DNA from: UBA5239 sp040391785
GTDB taxonomy: Bacteria; Verrucomicrobiota; Lentisphaeria; Victivallales; Victivallaceae
NCBI GenBank assembly: GCA_040391785.1
Contig: JBEBXH010000001.1
Coordinates: 121,650-185,649, forward strand
Direction: 5' to 3'
Length of the DNA stretch: 64,000 nt
In this document: positions 35,936-45,054 of the stretch, one piece after another
How positions within the stretch are numbered: the stretch's first letter is position 1
Layout: each line of letters opens with the position of its first letter
The notes under the pieces: generated by a model
Databases searched by the model: none
The model's input: the letters and a program-made list of their open reading frames with translations, nothing else
Told to the model about the DNA's origin: nothing
Translations under genes and position numbers: made by a program

Positions 35936-36760
35936 ACGGGAAAAATTAAGGCGCGGTTGCTGCTGATCGCTTCGGTGATGCTGCTGGCGGTGTTTGGCGT
36001 GGCGGTTTACGGGCGGCGCATCGAGCCTTATTGGCTGAAGGTGAAGCATCTGAAGATTGAGTCGCCGAAGCTGAGGGAGAAGCTGCGGCTTGTTTTCGTT
36101 TCCGATATTCACTTTGGCGTGATGTATGATGAGCGGCAATTGGCGGAACTGGCTGCCAGGATCAACGGAGAGAAGCCCGATATTGTCATTCTCGGCGGCG
36201 ACCAGATATCGGCCGGGCAGAATATTATCGAGCGATTTTACCGCAATTTCGCGTTGCAGATCGAGGCTCCGGTTTACGCGGTGCTGGGCAATCATGATTA
36301 TCCGGGATACGACGGCAGCGAGTCGCTGGCGGAAATCGCCCACAGCGGGATTATTTCGCTGGACAATAAAGCGTATGAGCTGAAAGGCCTCCGGCTTGCC
36401 GGCGTCGGGGACATGTGGATGGGGGCGATCGACCTGCGCCCGGCGTTCCGCGGACTCGACGACGATACTTTCCTCCTGATGATTTCACATAACCCCGAAA
36501 TGTCTGACCACCTGACGAAATACGCCGGGCGCATCGACCTGATGCTGTCCGGGCACCTGCATGGGCATCAGGTCAATATTTTCGGTCCGCTGCAGCCGCG
36601 CCACAACCGCGTCAAAAGCCATATCTACGGCGAAGTCAAATTGAACGGGCGCGGCCTGGTCTACATCACCTCCGGGGTAGGGACCAGCAATCTGCCGATG
36701 CGTCTGCTGGCCCGCCCCGAGATCGTCGTGGTCGAATTGGACGGAGCCAAAGGCTCCTGA
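35927..36760 (+). CDS. Membrane-anchored calcineurin-like metallophosphoesterase (YaeI-like)
   Basis: Up to 277 residues. One N-terminal membrane helix (ARLLLIASVMLLAVFGVAVYG) precedes the phosphoesterase domain with SDIHFG, GGDQIS, GNHDYPG, ISHNPE and SGHLHGHQ, the complete metal site. The order and anchor match YaeI/YkuE-like enzymes that hydrolyse UDP-diacylglucosamine or related lipids. The start is uncertain: the longest frame begins at a TTG inside the TTGAGAA repeat with no ribosome site, and the next ATG (35978) falls within the helix. The gene may have lost or replaced its original 5' end. Confidence 0.83.
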   Translation: MRITGKIKARLLLIASVMLLAVFGVAVYGRRIEPYWLKVKHLKIESPKLREKLRLVFVSDIHFGVMYDERQLAELAARINGEKPDIVILGGDQISAGQNIIERFYRNFALQIEAPVYAVLGNHDYPGYDGSESLAEIAHSGIISLDNKAYELKGLRLAGVGDMWMGAIDLRPAFRGLDDDTFLLMISHNPEMSDHLTKYAGRIDLMLSGHLHGHQVNIFGPLQPRHNRVKSHIYGEVKLNGRGLVYITSGVGTSNLPMRLLARPEIVVVELDGAKGS

Positions 36761-36898
36761 ATTGGTGAATTGGCCGGTGCTGCGCACCTGAATTGGCCGC
36801 CACCTGCGGTGGCTGAATTGGGGAATTGGAGAATTTTGGGATTGAGTTTTTTTGTAAGTCCGTGTCCGTCCGTGTTCGTCCGTGTAAGTCTGTGTACC
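36758..36898. repeat. Composite AATTGG / GTCCGTGT repeat block, copy 1
   Basis: Runs of GAATTGG units interrupted by hairpins GGTGC/GCACC and CCACC/GGTGG, then a tract of GTCCGTGT-type units (36854-36898). The same two components occur, in the same order, at 43039-43167. Both copies lie just upstream of a triad regulator (T3 and T4). No gene is present. Confidence 0.7.
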
Positions 36899-36942
36899 GA
36901 ACCTCTGACCTATATATTTTCTCGCTTTTTTTTGAAACTGTG

Positions 36943-37001
36943 TTGATTTCTACGATAAGTTTGATATAATAAATATAGACAATATACAAATGTGTACAAA
37001 T
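36943..37001 (+). promoter_or_regulatory. T3 promoter and direct-repeat operator
   Basis: TTGATT (36943-36948), 16 bp, TATAAT (36965-36970). Two TACAAAT direct repeats at 36985-36991 and 36995-37001 lie 10 bp apart, one helical turn, just after the predicted start site near 36977. Confidence 0.6.
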
Positions 37002-37013
37002 GAGATTTTGACG

Positions 37014-38123
37014 ATGAATGTGGAACAGGAATACAGTTGCCGGAAACCGATGCCGATTTATCAGCAGTTGCGCAGCGAGATTCTGGAAAAAGTCGAGCGC
37101 GGCGAGCTCAGGCACGGCAGCAAATTGCCGACCGAGGAGGAATTCGCCCGGCGGCTGGGAATCAGCCGCGGCACGGTACGGCAGGCATTTGTACAGTTGA
37201 CCGAGGAGGGGATTGTCCGCAAGTTTCCGCGCAAAGGGACGTTTATTTCGCTGGATAATCTGCGGCATGTGATGCGCATCGGGGTATTGTCGCCGCAGCT
37301 GCGGTTGGACACCGATAACCAGAACGATTTCTATTTGATGGAGATGCTCGGCGGTATGCAGGAGGGACTGATGCAGTCCGGTTCCATGTTGATTCCGTTG
37401 AACGCGGCGGATACGGCAGATGAAATCGCCGAATTCTGTCAGCGCCGTCAGGTCAACGGGGTGATTTTCCTGATGTCGCTGCGTTGTGACGAGGCCAAGA
37501 TGGCCGAGCTGAAAAAGAAGCTGCATCTGCCGATGGTGGTGATCGCCGCCGACCCCAATGAGGAGATCAATGTAGTGACCGGCGATGATGAATATGGTTC
37601 GGGGCTGGTGGCGAAGCACTTGCTTTCGTGCGGACATCAGCGGATCGGGGCGGTGTTTGTCGATTCGAGCGAATATGCGTCCGCCGAGCGTTACCGGGGG
37701 TTTATGAAGCTGCTTTCGCCGGAGGCGGCGGAGGAATCCGCGCCCTTTATCAAGACGATTACACCCGATTTGGGCAAGCGCTTCATCGAGAGTTACAAGG
37801 CGGTGAAGGAGATCATGTCTGCGCCGAACCCGCCCACGGCCATTTACGCCGGAGGCGCGATGATGCTGCTCGGGGCGTTGCGGGCGCTGAAGGAGCTGAA
37901 ACTGGATATCCCCGGCGATGTGTCGGTGATCGGCTACGACGATTTCTTTCTGGCGGAATACAATACGCCGCCGCTGACCGTGGTCGCCCAGCCGATCTGG
38001 CAGATGGGGCGGCGCGGTATCGAGCTGTTGATCGAGCGGATCGAGAATGGCATCGGCGGACCGTGGTACAAGGAACGTTTGAAACCCAAGTTAATCATCC
38101 GGCATTCAACCCGGAAAATATAG
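37014..38123 (+). CDS. GntR-type HTH / LacI-type sensor regulator (triad T3)
   Basis: 369 residues from the ATG at 37014; an ATG at 36990 lies within the operator-like repeats and close to the predicted start site. The winged helix is a textbook GntR domain: PMPIYQQLRSEILEKVERGEL, KLPTEEEFARRLGISRGTVRQAF and VRKFPRKGTFIS. The sensor domain is a good LacI-type fold with VNGVIFLMSL, SCGHQRIGAVFVD, PPTAIYAGGAMM, PGDVSVIGYDD and TVVAQPIWQMGRRGIELL. It is first in the T3 operon, 19 bp before the pseudopilin. A sugar ligand is inferred. Confidence 0.93.
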   Translation: MNVEQEYSCRKPMPIYQQLRSEILEKVERGELRHGSKLPTEEEFARRLGISRGTVRQAFVQLTEEGIVRKFPRKGTFISLDNLRHVMRIGVLSPQLRLDTDNQNDFYLMEMLGGMQEGLMQSGSMLIPLNAADTADEIAEFCQRRQVNGVIFLMSLRCDEAKMAELKKKLHLPMVVIAADPNEEINVVTGDDEYGSGLVAKHLLSCGHQRIGAVFVDSSEYASAERYRGFMKLLSPEAAEESAPFIKTITPDLGKRFIESYKAVKEIMSAPNPPTAIYAGGAMMLLGALRALKELKLDIPGDVSVIGYDDFFLAEYNTPPLTVVAQPIWQMGRRGIELLIERIENGIGGPWYKERLKPKLIIRHSTRKI

Positions 38124-38142
38124 ATCAAAGGAGATCGGAAAA

Positions 38143-38751
38143 ATGAACAGAGGAAAGATTTTTACACTTATTGAACTGTTGGTGGTAATCGCAATCATAG
38201 CGGTTCTTGCGGCAATGCTGCTGCCTGCCCTGAACCGGGCGAGGGAGGCGGCGCAGATGACGCATTGCCTCAACAATTTGAAGCAAATCGGGGTTATGCA
38301 GTTACAGTACATTCAGGATTCGGATGATTGGGTGTTGCCGAGTTATCATGGCAGCGAGGGCGGCAACTGGTACAATATCCTGAAGGTTTATCATCCGCAA
38401 CTGCCAACGCTGATCTGCCGGACCAACAAGCTCGCCAAAGGCAATGTGAGCTTCAATTATGCTCAAAATCAATATGCCGGGCAACTCTGGAGCCAGACTT
38501 CGTGGGATCATCCCCGGGTGAAATATACCCAGATCAAGAGACCGTCCAAAATGATCCAGAGCATGGACGCCAAGCCGGACGGTACGAATCCGTGGTACCA
38601 TTACCGTTGTTCTCTTTATGGAGTTTACGTGCTGCCGCACACGACATTATCGGCGGGAATCAGTTTCTTCGACGGACATGCCGCGAAGGTAAGTTATCCG
38701 GAATTTCTCGGTTCCAGCAGCATTGTAGTCTGGTATATCTCATCATTATAA
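38143..38751 (+). CDS. Pseudopilin (triad T3)
   Basis: 202 residues, the shortest of the eight. FTLIELLVV follows MNRGKI, so Ile precedes the predicted cleavage site; the only Gly is two residues earlier. The C-terminal motif is a relaxed variant, PHTTLSAGISFFDGHA, with ten rather than nine residues between His and Asp-Gly. It is preceded by AAAGGAGAT 11 bases before the ATG and followed after 16 bp by the secreted protein. A predicted periplasmic domain of ~165 residues. Confidence 0.92.
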   Translation: MNRGKIFTLIELLVVIAIIAVLAAMLLPALNRAREAAQMTHCLNNLKQIGVMQLQYIQDSDDWVLPSYHGSEGGNWYNILKVYHPQLPTLICRTNKLAKGNVSFNYAQNQYAGQLWSQTSWDHPRVKYTQIKRPSKMIQSMDAKPDGTNPWYHYRCSLYGVYVLPHTTLSAGISFFDGHAAKVSYPEFLGSSSIVVWYISSL

Positions 38752-38767
38752 CTCAAGGAAAATATTT

Positions 38768-40693
38768 ATGAAATTCATATCGATTGTGGCAGCCGTATTG
38801 TTGACTGCGGCCGGGTGGGGCGGCGAGAATCTGATCAAAAACCCCGGTTTTGAAACGCCCGGACAGGCTCCCGGCACTGCCGCCGAATGGACGAGGCAGA
38901 TTCTGATGCCCGGTGCCAAAGCCAGCTTGAAAACGGTCAAAGACCCGAAAAATAAAAGTACCGTGCTGGAGACGTATTTCCTCGGTCCGGACCGGGCGGA
39001 GGGGGCGCGCTTTTTTCAGCACGTGGAACTGCAGCCGCGGCGGGTTTACAAGCTCAGTTACGAGTACCGCAGCGATTGGGACGGGCGGCTGCTCGGCGAT
39101 GTGATGATGACCGAAACCGGCAACGGCATTTACAACATCATGATGTGCCCGCCCAATACGGCCTGGACGAAGATCGTCCGCTATATCCCGGTCTGCAATG
39201 ACAAGGTCAAAACGGGTGGCGTTTACGTGCAGAACCGTTCGCAGATACCATTGTGGTACGACAATATTTCGCTGGAGGAGACCGATATTCCTGTACAGGA
39301 AATTCTCGATAACCAATTCAAAATCACGCTGCATCCGCTGACCGAAAAAGACATTATGCTGATGCCGGATTATGAGGGCGATATCACGTTTATCGCGCAG
39401 ATTTTCAAGCCTTCGTTTGTCGATGAGAAAAATCTGGTGGTCGAGGCGCGGGTGATTCAGGGCAAGGAGATTCAGCGCGGCGGCGATTTTCCGGTGAAAC
39501 TGGATGAGGGCAAAACCATGCGGTTCAGTGTACCGGCGAAGCTGGTGGCGAAGGGCGAATCAAAGCTGGTGGTGATTCTGAAATCCACCGACGGGACGGT
39601 TTATCAACACAGCAATATCGATATCGAGCGGTTTGCGTCGGTCGAGGTCGGGCAGGCGGTAGATCTGGAACACACGCCGATGCTGCGGCATAACGGTGAA
39701 AACTTTTTCCCGATCGCGTTCTACGGCGTGCCGATTGACTTCAATAAAACAACCGGGGAATTCATGTGGGGCGAGGGGTATCACAAGGACATCAAACCGT
39801 ATGCTTACAACACGCTGCAGAACTATATTTTCGGTGGGTATGCCCAGCCGAATTTGACTCCGAAGCTGGAGCGTCAGCTGGCCTTTCTGGACGCCACGGC
39901 CAAAGAGGGCAAAATGATGATGGTGGAGCTGCCGCGGACGCTGGTGGAATACGACCGTGAAAAAGATCTGGAAGACTGGATCCGGACCGTTGACAAACAT
40001 CCGGCCACGCTGTATTTCCGTTCGGAAGAAATGATGCATTTCCGCAAGACTCCGATCAAGTACCTGGCCAACGCCTCACGCACGATCAAAAAGGTCAATC
40101 CGCAGCGGCAGTATCTGCTGTTTGACGGTCTGACCGCGGATATGGTCCAGTACATCGACGGACTCGACAGCGGGATTTCCAATAAATTCATGGCCGTTAA
40201 ATACCGTCAGCAGATCGGGGCGGACCGGATCATGCTGGCGACCATCAATATCGAATGGCCCGGGCGCAAGTCGCCGGATATGGATGAGCAGCGTTATCAT
40301 ACGTTCATGCCGGTGATTCACGGGGCGCGCGGGGTGGCGTTTTTCATGTGGAGCATTGCACGGTTTCAGGCCACGGACAAGGATTATGTGCACCGGATCG
40401 GACGCAGTGTCGATGAACTGGCGCAGGTCACGCCCGCGCTGACTCAGGACAAACCGCTGCCGGAGTGGTACCCGGAGATCAAGGTGGAGGGCAATGTCAG
40501 TATCCTGCGCGTTGGGAACTGGTTGTTGGCCGGGCCGTCGTTTCCGAACAGCACCGGCACGGTATCATTCAAACTGCCTGAGGGGATCAAACTGCAGCGC
40601 TGTTTCAGCGAAGCAGCCGAATTCAGTCGGCCGCAGGAGTACCGGTTCAACGTGGAACCCCTGCGGGTATTGGTCCTGAAGTTCTTACAATGA
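38768..40693 (+). CDS. Secreted CBM-like plus TIM-barrel putative glycosidase (triad T3)
   Basis: 641 residues. A signal peptide (~1-18) is followed by a CBM4/9-type beta-sandwich start (ENLIKNPGFETP and a WYDNISLEE end near residue 175). A linker beta domain comes next, then from about residue 300 a barrel beginning NGENFFPIAFYGVPIDF, with LYFRSEEMM near 416-424 that may hold an acidic catalytic pair, and GARGVAFFMWS later. I cannot name a GH family. Last gene of T3; its end overlaps the convergent oxidoreductase by 9 bp. Confidence 0.72.
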   Translation: MKFISIVAAVLLTAAGWGGENLIKNPGFETPGQAPGTAAEWTRQILMPGAKASLKTVKDPKNKSTVLETYFLGPDRAEGARFFQHVELQPRRVYKLSYEYRSDWDGRLLGDVMMTETGNGIYNIMMCPPNTAWTKIVRYIPVCNDKVKTGGVYVQNRSQIPLWYDNISLEETDIPVQEILDNQFKITLHPLTEKDIMLMPDYEGDITFIAQIFKPSFVDEKNLVVEARVIQGKEIQRGGDFPVKLDEGKTMRFSVPAKLVAKGESKLVVILKSTDGTVYQHSNIDIERFASVEVGQAVDLEHTPMLRHNGENFFPIAFYGVPIDFNKTTGEFMWGEGYHKDIKPYAYNTLQNYIFGGYAQPNLTPKLERQLAFLDATAKEGKMMMVELPRTLVEYDREKDLEDWIRTVDKHPATLYFRSEEMMHFRKTPIKYLANASRTIKKVNPQRQYLLFDGLTADMVQYIDGLDSGISNKFMAVKYRQQIGADRIMLATINIEWPGRKSPDMDEQRYHTFMPVIHGARGVAFFMWSIARFQATDKDYVHRIGRSVDELAQVTPALTQDKPLPEWYPEIKVEGNVSILRVGNWLLAGPSFPNSTGTVSFKLPEGIKLQRCFSEAAEFSRPQEYRFNVEPLRVLVLKFLQ

Positions 40694-41953
40694 TTTCCGG
40701 ATCTGATCTTCGAATTTGCGGAGGTCGACCACGGTGGAGGTCCGGCGGGCTTCCTCAGCGGCGAAAACCAGCAGGTGGCCTTCCAGCGAATCCTTGATCG
40801 GAGTCAAGAGCTGGGTCTGGTCGCCGGTGGCGATGGCGTCGCAGAAATTTTCCATGATGGCGCGGTCGCCGCCGCCGTGCGTGCCGCCGACGGTGAGGGT
40901 GATCTCTTCATGGTAATTCGGTTCAAAGCTCCAGACTTTGATTTTCGGCGCGGTGCCGTTGTACTCGATTTCGCCGTTGGTCAGGCTGATCTTCATCATG
41001 CGGCGCTCGACACCGTTGGTGCCGCACATGGTGAAGGAGGCGGTGGTGTCGTCGGCCATCTGAATAGCGACGACCTGATTGTCGACCACGTCGTTGTCGC
41101 ACTGGAAGACGCAGCGGCCGAATTGATGGCGCAGCATCAGTTCGCGCAGGTGATTTTTGTCGCGGACCACGCCCATCTGGCGGATGTAGGCCGGATCGGT
41201 GTGTTCATCGAAATAAATCTTCATGACGTCGAACGCGCAGTCCTTGCTGTGCGGGCAGCCTTCGAGGCAGAATTTCGGCGCGCCGGCGGGGCAGTTTTCT
41301 TTGCGGAAATAATTGAGCGAACCGAAGGAGGAAACCTGCTTCATTTTCTTGCCGGTGATGTAGGTCAGGATGTCCATGTCGTGACAGGACTTGGCCAGCA
41401 GCATCGGGGTCAGGCGGGAGTTGTTGAAAAATCCGCGGACGAACGAGTGCGCCATGTGCGAATAGCTGAGGTTTTCGCTGTGCTGCAGGCAGGTGATGGT
41501 ACCGTAACGGCCGGAATCGACCAGGCGCTTGATGGTCTTGTAGACGGGGGTCAGGCGCATCTGGTGGCAGACGATCAGGGTTTTCGAATAATTAACGCAG
41601 GCGTCGTAGAGGCGGATGAGTTCCCTGGCGTTGGTACAGAGCGGTTTTTCGACCAGGATGTGCCAGCCGCGCTCCATGGCGACTTGCAGGGGTTCGAGGC
41701 GGCGGTCCTCCAGCGTGGCGATGACGACACCGTCGATGTCGCTGAGCTTGGCTTTGGCCATTTCATCGAGGTCGGTGAAGCAGCGGTCGGCCGGAATGTT
41801 GTGGACGCGGGCGAACTGTTCACGCTTCGGCGCGTCGGGCTCGACGACCATGGTGAACTGCGCGCGGTGCGGCATGTCCACCGCGTATTGGCCGAAAATT
41901 CCCTGTCCGCGATTGCCGGCGCCGATCAGCCCCAGATTAACTTTTTTGATCAT
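40685..41953 (-). CDS. Gfo/Idh/MocA family oxidoreductase
   Basis: 422 residues from the ATG at 41953, overlapping the regulator stop as ATGA. The Rossmann start NLGLIGAGNRGQG and the EKPLC motif (catalytic Lys-Pro region) identify the family of NAD(P)-dependent sugar dehydrogenases; SCHDMDILTYITGKK follows as the usual substrate-site His/Asp segment. A cysteine-rich insert (CPAGAPKFCLEGCPHSKDC) may bind a metal. No signal peptide. It probably oxidises or epimerises an imported sugar or inositol-like compound under control of the coupled regulator. Confidence 0.92.
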   Translation of the reverse strand: MIKKVNLGLIGAGNRGQGIFGQYAVDMPHRAQFTMVVEPDAPKREQFARVHNIPADRCFTDLDEMAKAKLSDIDGVVIATLEDRRLEPLQVAMERGWHILVEKPLCTNARELIRLYDACVNYSKTLIVCHQMRLTPVYKTIKRLVDSGRYGTITCLQHSENLSYSHMAHSFVRGFFNNSRLTPMLLAKSCHDMDILTYITGKKMKQVSSFGSLNYFRKENCPAGAPKFCLEGCPHSKDCAFDVMKIYFDEHTDPAYIRQMGVVRDKNHLRELMLRHQFGRCVFQCDNDVVDNQVVAIQMADDTTASFTMCGTNGVERRMMKISLTNGEIEYNGTAPKIKVWSFEPNYHEEITLTVGGTHGGGDRAIMENFCDAIATGDQTQLLTPIKDSLEGHLLVFAAEEARRTSTVVDLRKFEDQIRKSL

Positions 41954-42981
41954 GATGTGCACTCCTTGATATAGTTGATTTGACAGGCGAAATCGCCCGC
42001 CTTGATATAAGATTCCATTAAGTCGATGCCCTGGCGGCCGAAAACGATGCCGCCGAGCGGCAGGCGGATGTCGATCAGCTCCGGGTAGAGCGGATGGGTT
42101 TCGTCGCTGGGCGGACTGATGATGACCGGGCGCTTAATGCCGCTCTCGAAAATATAACGCGCCGCCCCGGGAAACGCCCGGCCGACGACGATCAGCATGT
42201 CCGGCGGTTCAGGGAGGCTCATCAGCTTTTTCATTCCCTTGTAGCCGTCTTCGTCAACGGCGGTGTACAGATGTTTTTTCGGGATTGCGATGCCGTGTCC
42301 GGCGGCGGTGTCGATGATTTGGTCGAGAATTCTCCGGGTCGAATGAAAGGACGGATCGCCGGCGATCGCGCCCGGGCGTTTGATGTCGAACTGGGCAAAG
42401 GCCTGTTCCATGGCCTTGCCGATGCCGTCGGACTCGGAGGTGAGGATGTTGACCGGTTCCTTAAGGTCATACGTGCCCAATACGAGATAGGGGAGGCCGG
42501 AGCGGTTCAGCTCACGCACCAGGGCATCGTCAACCTGTCCGGTGACGAGCAACCCGTCGATGCCGTGTTCGGAGCACCATTGAACCGGTGAAGTTCCCTC
42601 GTCGCCGGGGGCGATGGTGAGGTTGATCCCTTTTTCCTCGGCCCGGGCGGCGCAGCCCAGGAACACATTGCGGTTAAAGAACCACGCGATGCCGGACTTG
42701 CGCACGCATAAAGCAATATTCAGTTTGCCGTGACTGGTCAGCGCGGAGTGTTTGACGAAGGTACCGCGCCCGACTTGAGTTTCCACCAGCCCCTCCTGCA
42801 TCAGTTTCTGAAACGCGGAGAGTACCACCTGGCGCCCGACCTTGAAACGTGCCGCCAGATCGCGAATGCTTTCCAGCCGTTCGCCGGGGCGGATGCGTCC
42901 CTGCCGGACGGCGTTTTTCAAATAATCGACGATCTGTTGCGATTGCGGGGGCGCGGCGACAATTTTCACGGAAAACCTCAT
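41950..42981 (-). CDS. GntR-type HTH / LacI-type sensor regulator of the oxidoreductase
   Basis: 343 residues from the ATG at 42981; the ATG at 42993 sits inside the operator-like repeat. The winged helix QQIVDYLKNAVRQGRIRPGERL, IRDLAARFKVGRQVVLSAF and LVETQVGRGTFV is GntR-like, followed by a LacI-type sensor (LNIALCVRKSGIAWF, GIDGLLVTGQV, KRPGAIAGDPSFHSTRRI). Same architecture as the triad regulators, but here coupled by a 4-bp overlap to a cytoplasmic dehydrogenase and with no pseudopilin, so it is a useful contrast case. Confidence 0.9.
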   Translation of the reverse strand: MRFSVKIVAAPPQSQQIVDYLKNAVRQGRIRPGERLESIRDLAARFKVGRQVVLSAFQKLMQEGLVETQVGRGTFVKHSALTSHGKLNIALCVRKSGIAWFFNRNVFLGCAARAEEKGINLTIAPGDEGTSPVQWCSEHGIDGLLVTGQVDDALVRELNRSGLPYLVLGTYDLKEPVNILTSESDGIGKAMEQAFAQFDIKRPGAIAGDPSFHSTRRILDQIIDTAAGHGIAIPKKHLYTAVDEDGYKGMKKLMSLPEPPDMLIVVGRAFPGAARYIFESGIKRPVIISPPSDETHPLYPELIDIRLPLGGIVFGRQGIDLMESYIKAGDFACQINYIKECTS

Positions 42982-42987
42982 TGATAG

Positions 42988-43032
42988 TGACATTCAATGA
43001 TATAATATATGTCAATATATGTCACTTGTCAA
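42988..43032 (-). promoter_or_regulatory. Promoter and operator of the regulator-oxidoreductase operon
   Basis: On the minus strand TTGACA (43032-43027), 17 bp, TATATT (43009-43004). An inverted repeat TGACAT (42988-42993)/ATGTCA (43009-43014) and a perfect tandem duplication of ATATATGTCA (43005-43014, 43015-43024) overlap it. Confidence 0.55.
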
Positions 43033-43038
43033 GAGGGA

Positions 43039-43167
43039 AATTGGAGAATTGGGGAATTGGCCGGTGCTACGCACCTGAATTGGGGAATTGGGGGAGGGAT
43101 ATTCGTCCGACAGGTCCGGTAAAACTTCAGTGACCGTCCATGTAAGTCCGTGTCGGTCTATGGTTAC
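43039..43167. repeat. Composite AATTGG / GTCCGTGT repeat block, copy 2
   Basis: AATTGG units with the same GGCCGGTGCTxCGCACCTG hairpin core as copy 1, then a degenerate GTCCGTGT tract (43131-43167). It lies between divergent promoters in the 277-bp gap before T4. Confidence 0.7.
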
Positions 43168-43201
43168 AGGAAAAATTCTGGAAAAAGATGCGGATGGGGT
43201 A

Positions 43202-43248
43202 TTGCTATTTGAGGAAATGCCATTATAATATAACTATAGAACGTTCTA
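43202..43248 (+). promoter_or_regulatory. T4 promoter and palindromic operator
   Basis: TTGCTA (43202-43207), 16 bp, TATAAT (43224-43229). A perfect 12-bp palindrome TAGAACGTTCTA (43237-43248) with the central CG typical of LacI-family sites lies at the predicted start. Confidence 0.68.
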
Positions 43249-43270
43249 GAATGAAAGTTTTGAGCTTAAT

Positions 43271-44359
43271 ATGACGATCAAAGAAATATCCGAAAAACTG
43301 GGCATCTCCAAATCGACGGTATCGATTTGTCTGACGGGGCAGGAAAGTGACCCGCGCTTTTGCATCAGGCCGGAAAAGGCCGAAATGGTGCGGAAATTCG
43401 CCCGCGAAAACGGTTATGTGCCGAATCAGGCGGCGCGGCGGTTGCGCTCACGCTCGATCAACCCGCCGGTCGGGCTGTTATTTACCCGGCGGACCGGGAT
43501 CGAAAAGTCGTTCCCGGCGTTGCGTGATGCAATGGGTATTCTGGAAAAGCATGGACGTGAATATGTGACGGTCGGTTATGCCGAACGGAAAATGGCGATT
43601 TCGCTGGCGGCGTTGAAGAGCATGAACGTGCGCGATGTGATTATCTTCGGGCCGCTGACAGAGCCGTGTCCTGTTTATCATGCCAACCAGAGTTACATTG
43701 GTGACGAGCATAGCCGAAGGATGGTCGAGGAGTGGGACAATGACTGGGCCGAGTGCCGGCAGTTGTGCGCGAATATGACGTTGTATGCCAGCGATTACCG
43801 TTTTCCGGTGCCGGCCGATGGTGGATTTGGACGGATGTTCCGGAGCGGGATCGATGACCGGAGCATGATGATTGATGTGCTTCGGCTGATCAAAAGAGCC
43901 GGGCTCGGGCCGGTGGCGGTTTCGCGCTGGATCAGCATCGAGGAAGGACTGGTGCCGGAATTGATCGACGACCCGGAATTGATCCGGCCGGTCAACTTCA
44001 TTGGAAACCGTTTCAAGGAAGGTCGGCGGCAGGGGCGGGAACTTTTGAAATTACGGGAGAAAATTCCGTTCCGGACGGTGTTTTTCGGCAATGACCAGTT
44101 GGCGGCGGGGATTATCGCCGAGTTTCTGGAAGCCGGGATCCGGGTGCCGGAAGATATCGGCGTGATCGGTTACGGGAACGACGAAGCGGCGGAGTATTTC
44201 CGGGTGCCGTTGACCAGCATAAAACTGAAGACATACGACCATATCGAGGAAATTGTTGAAGCGGCAATGGGGTTGCGGCAGTTGCCGGAAACTATTGTTT
44301 ATCCATATGAAATTGTTTATCGCGAATCATTCAAATTACCAAGGGAGGTTACAGTATGA
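43271..44359 (+). CDS. LacI family regulator (triad T4)
   Basis: 362 residues. Unlike the other triad regulators it has a true LacI N-terminus: TIKEISEKLGISKSTVSICLTG, then NGYVPNQAARRLRSR with the hinge helix. The sensor domain shows PVGLLFTRRTG, FRTVFFGNDQLAAGIIAEF, VPEDIGVIGYGND and PLTSIKL. The central-CG palindrome at its promoter fits this DNA-binding class. Its stop overlaps the pseudopilin start (ATGA), implying coupled translation. Probably an autorepressor induced by a sugar released by the T4 enzyme. Confidence 0.94.
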   Translation: MTIKEISEKLGISKSTVSICLTGQESDPRFCIRPEKAEMVRKFARENGYVPNQAARRLRSRSINPPVGLLFTRRTGIEKSFPALRDAMGILEKHGREYVTVGYAERKMAISLAALKSMNVRDVIIFGPLTEPCPVYHANQSYIGDEHSRRMVEEWDNDWAECRQLCANMTLYASDYRFPVPADGGFGRMFRSGIDDRSMMIDVLRLIKRAGLGPVAVSRWISIEEGLVPELIDDPELIRPVNFIGNRFKEGRRQGRELLKLREKIPFRTVFFGNDQLAAGIIAEFLEAGIRVPEDIGVIGYGNDEAAEYFRVPLTSIKLKTYDHIEEIVEAAMGLRQLPETIVYPYEIVYRESFKLPREVTV

Positions 44360-45051
44360 AGCATAAGAGATCTGAATTTTTTACACTTATAGAGCTACTG
44401 GTTGTTATTGCGATCATAGCGATTCTGGCGGCGATGCTGCTGCCGGCGCTGAACAGTGCGCGGGAAAAAGCATATGCCACCCGCTGCAAGAATAATATCA
44501 AGGAATTGAATAATTATTTTCTGCAATATGCCATGGATTATGACGATTACCCGCATCGGGGACAGGAGCCGAATGCCGCCGGAACAGGCACCGTATACTG
44601 GCCGGATGCCGGTAATTCCCGTGGATATGCATCCTATTATTTGAAGCTGCCGTATCAGGCGACTGCCAATAAGCCGGGGACGATTATGGATTGTCCGAGC
44701 GAGCGCTCGCCGGTGAAAGGCATTGCCGGTTGGGTTTACGCCAATTATGGTTACAATTATACGGGGTACAATGAGGGTTTTACCGGCAGTTTGCTCAAAG
44801 TTTCCGGGATCAAAAGACCGAGTACGTTGACGACTTATATGGACAGTTACAATGCTTATTCGATTGTCTCGGTGGCGATTTCCAATTGGTATGGCGTCAG
44901 TTACAATACTTTGACTTTGTCGCAAAACGGGGTGTGTTATATTCATGGCCGTACAGCCAACACCGGGTTTTACGATGGACATGTGGAGTCGATGCGGCTT
45001 GAACGGTTCCGGGATTATATGTTTGATATTCGTCAGAAAGTACAGGATTAA
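44356..45051 (+). CDS. Pseudopilin with H-X9-DG motif (triad T4)
   Basis: 231 residues, starting inside the regulator stop codon. FTLIELLVV follows MKHKRSEF, so Phe precedes the predicted cleavage site; a nine-residue basic leader would be removed if it is processed. The C-terminus carries HGRTANTGFYDGHV, an exact H-X9-DG. Tyrosine- and asparagine-rich middle region. The secreted 1128-residue protein begins 3 bp after the stop, with its ribosome site inside this gene. Confidence 0.93.
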   Translation: MKHKRSEFFTLIELLVVIAIIAILAAMLLPALNSAREKAYATRCKNNIKELNNYFLQYAMDYDDYPHRGQEPNAAGTGTVYWPDAGNSRGYASYYLKLPYQATANKPGTIMDCPSERSPVKGIAGWVYANYGYNYTGYNEGFTGSLLKVSGIKRPSTLTTYMDSYNAYSIVSVAISNWYGVSYNTLTLSQNGVCYIHGRTANTGFYDGHVESMRLERFRDYMFDIRQKVQD

Positions 45052-45054
45052 GCG

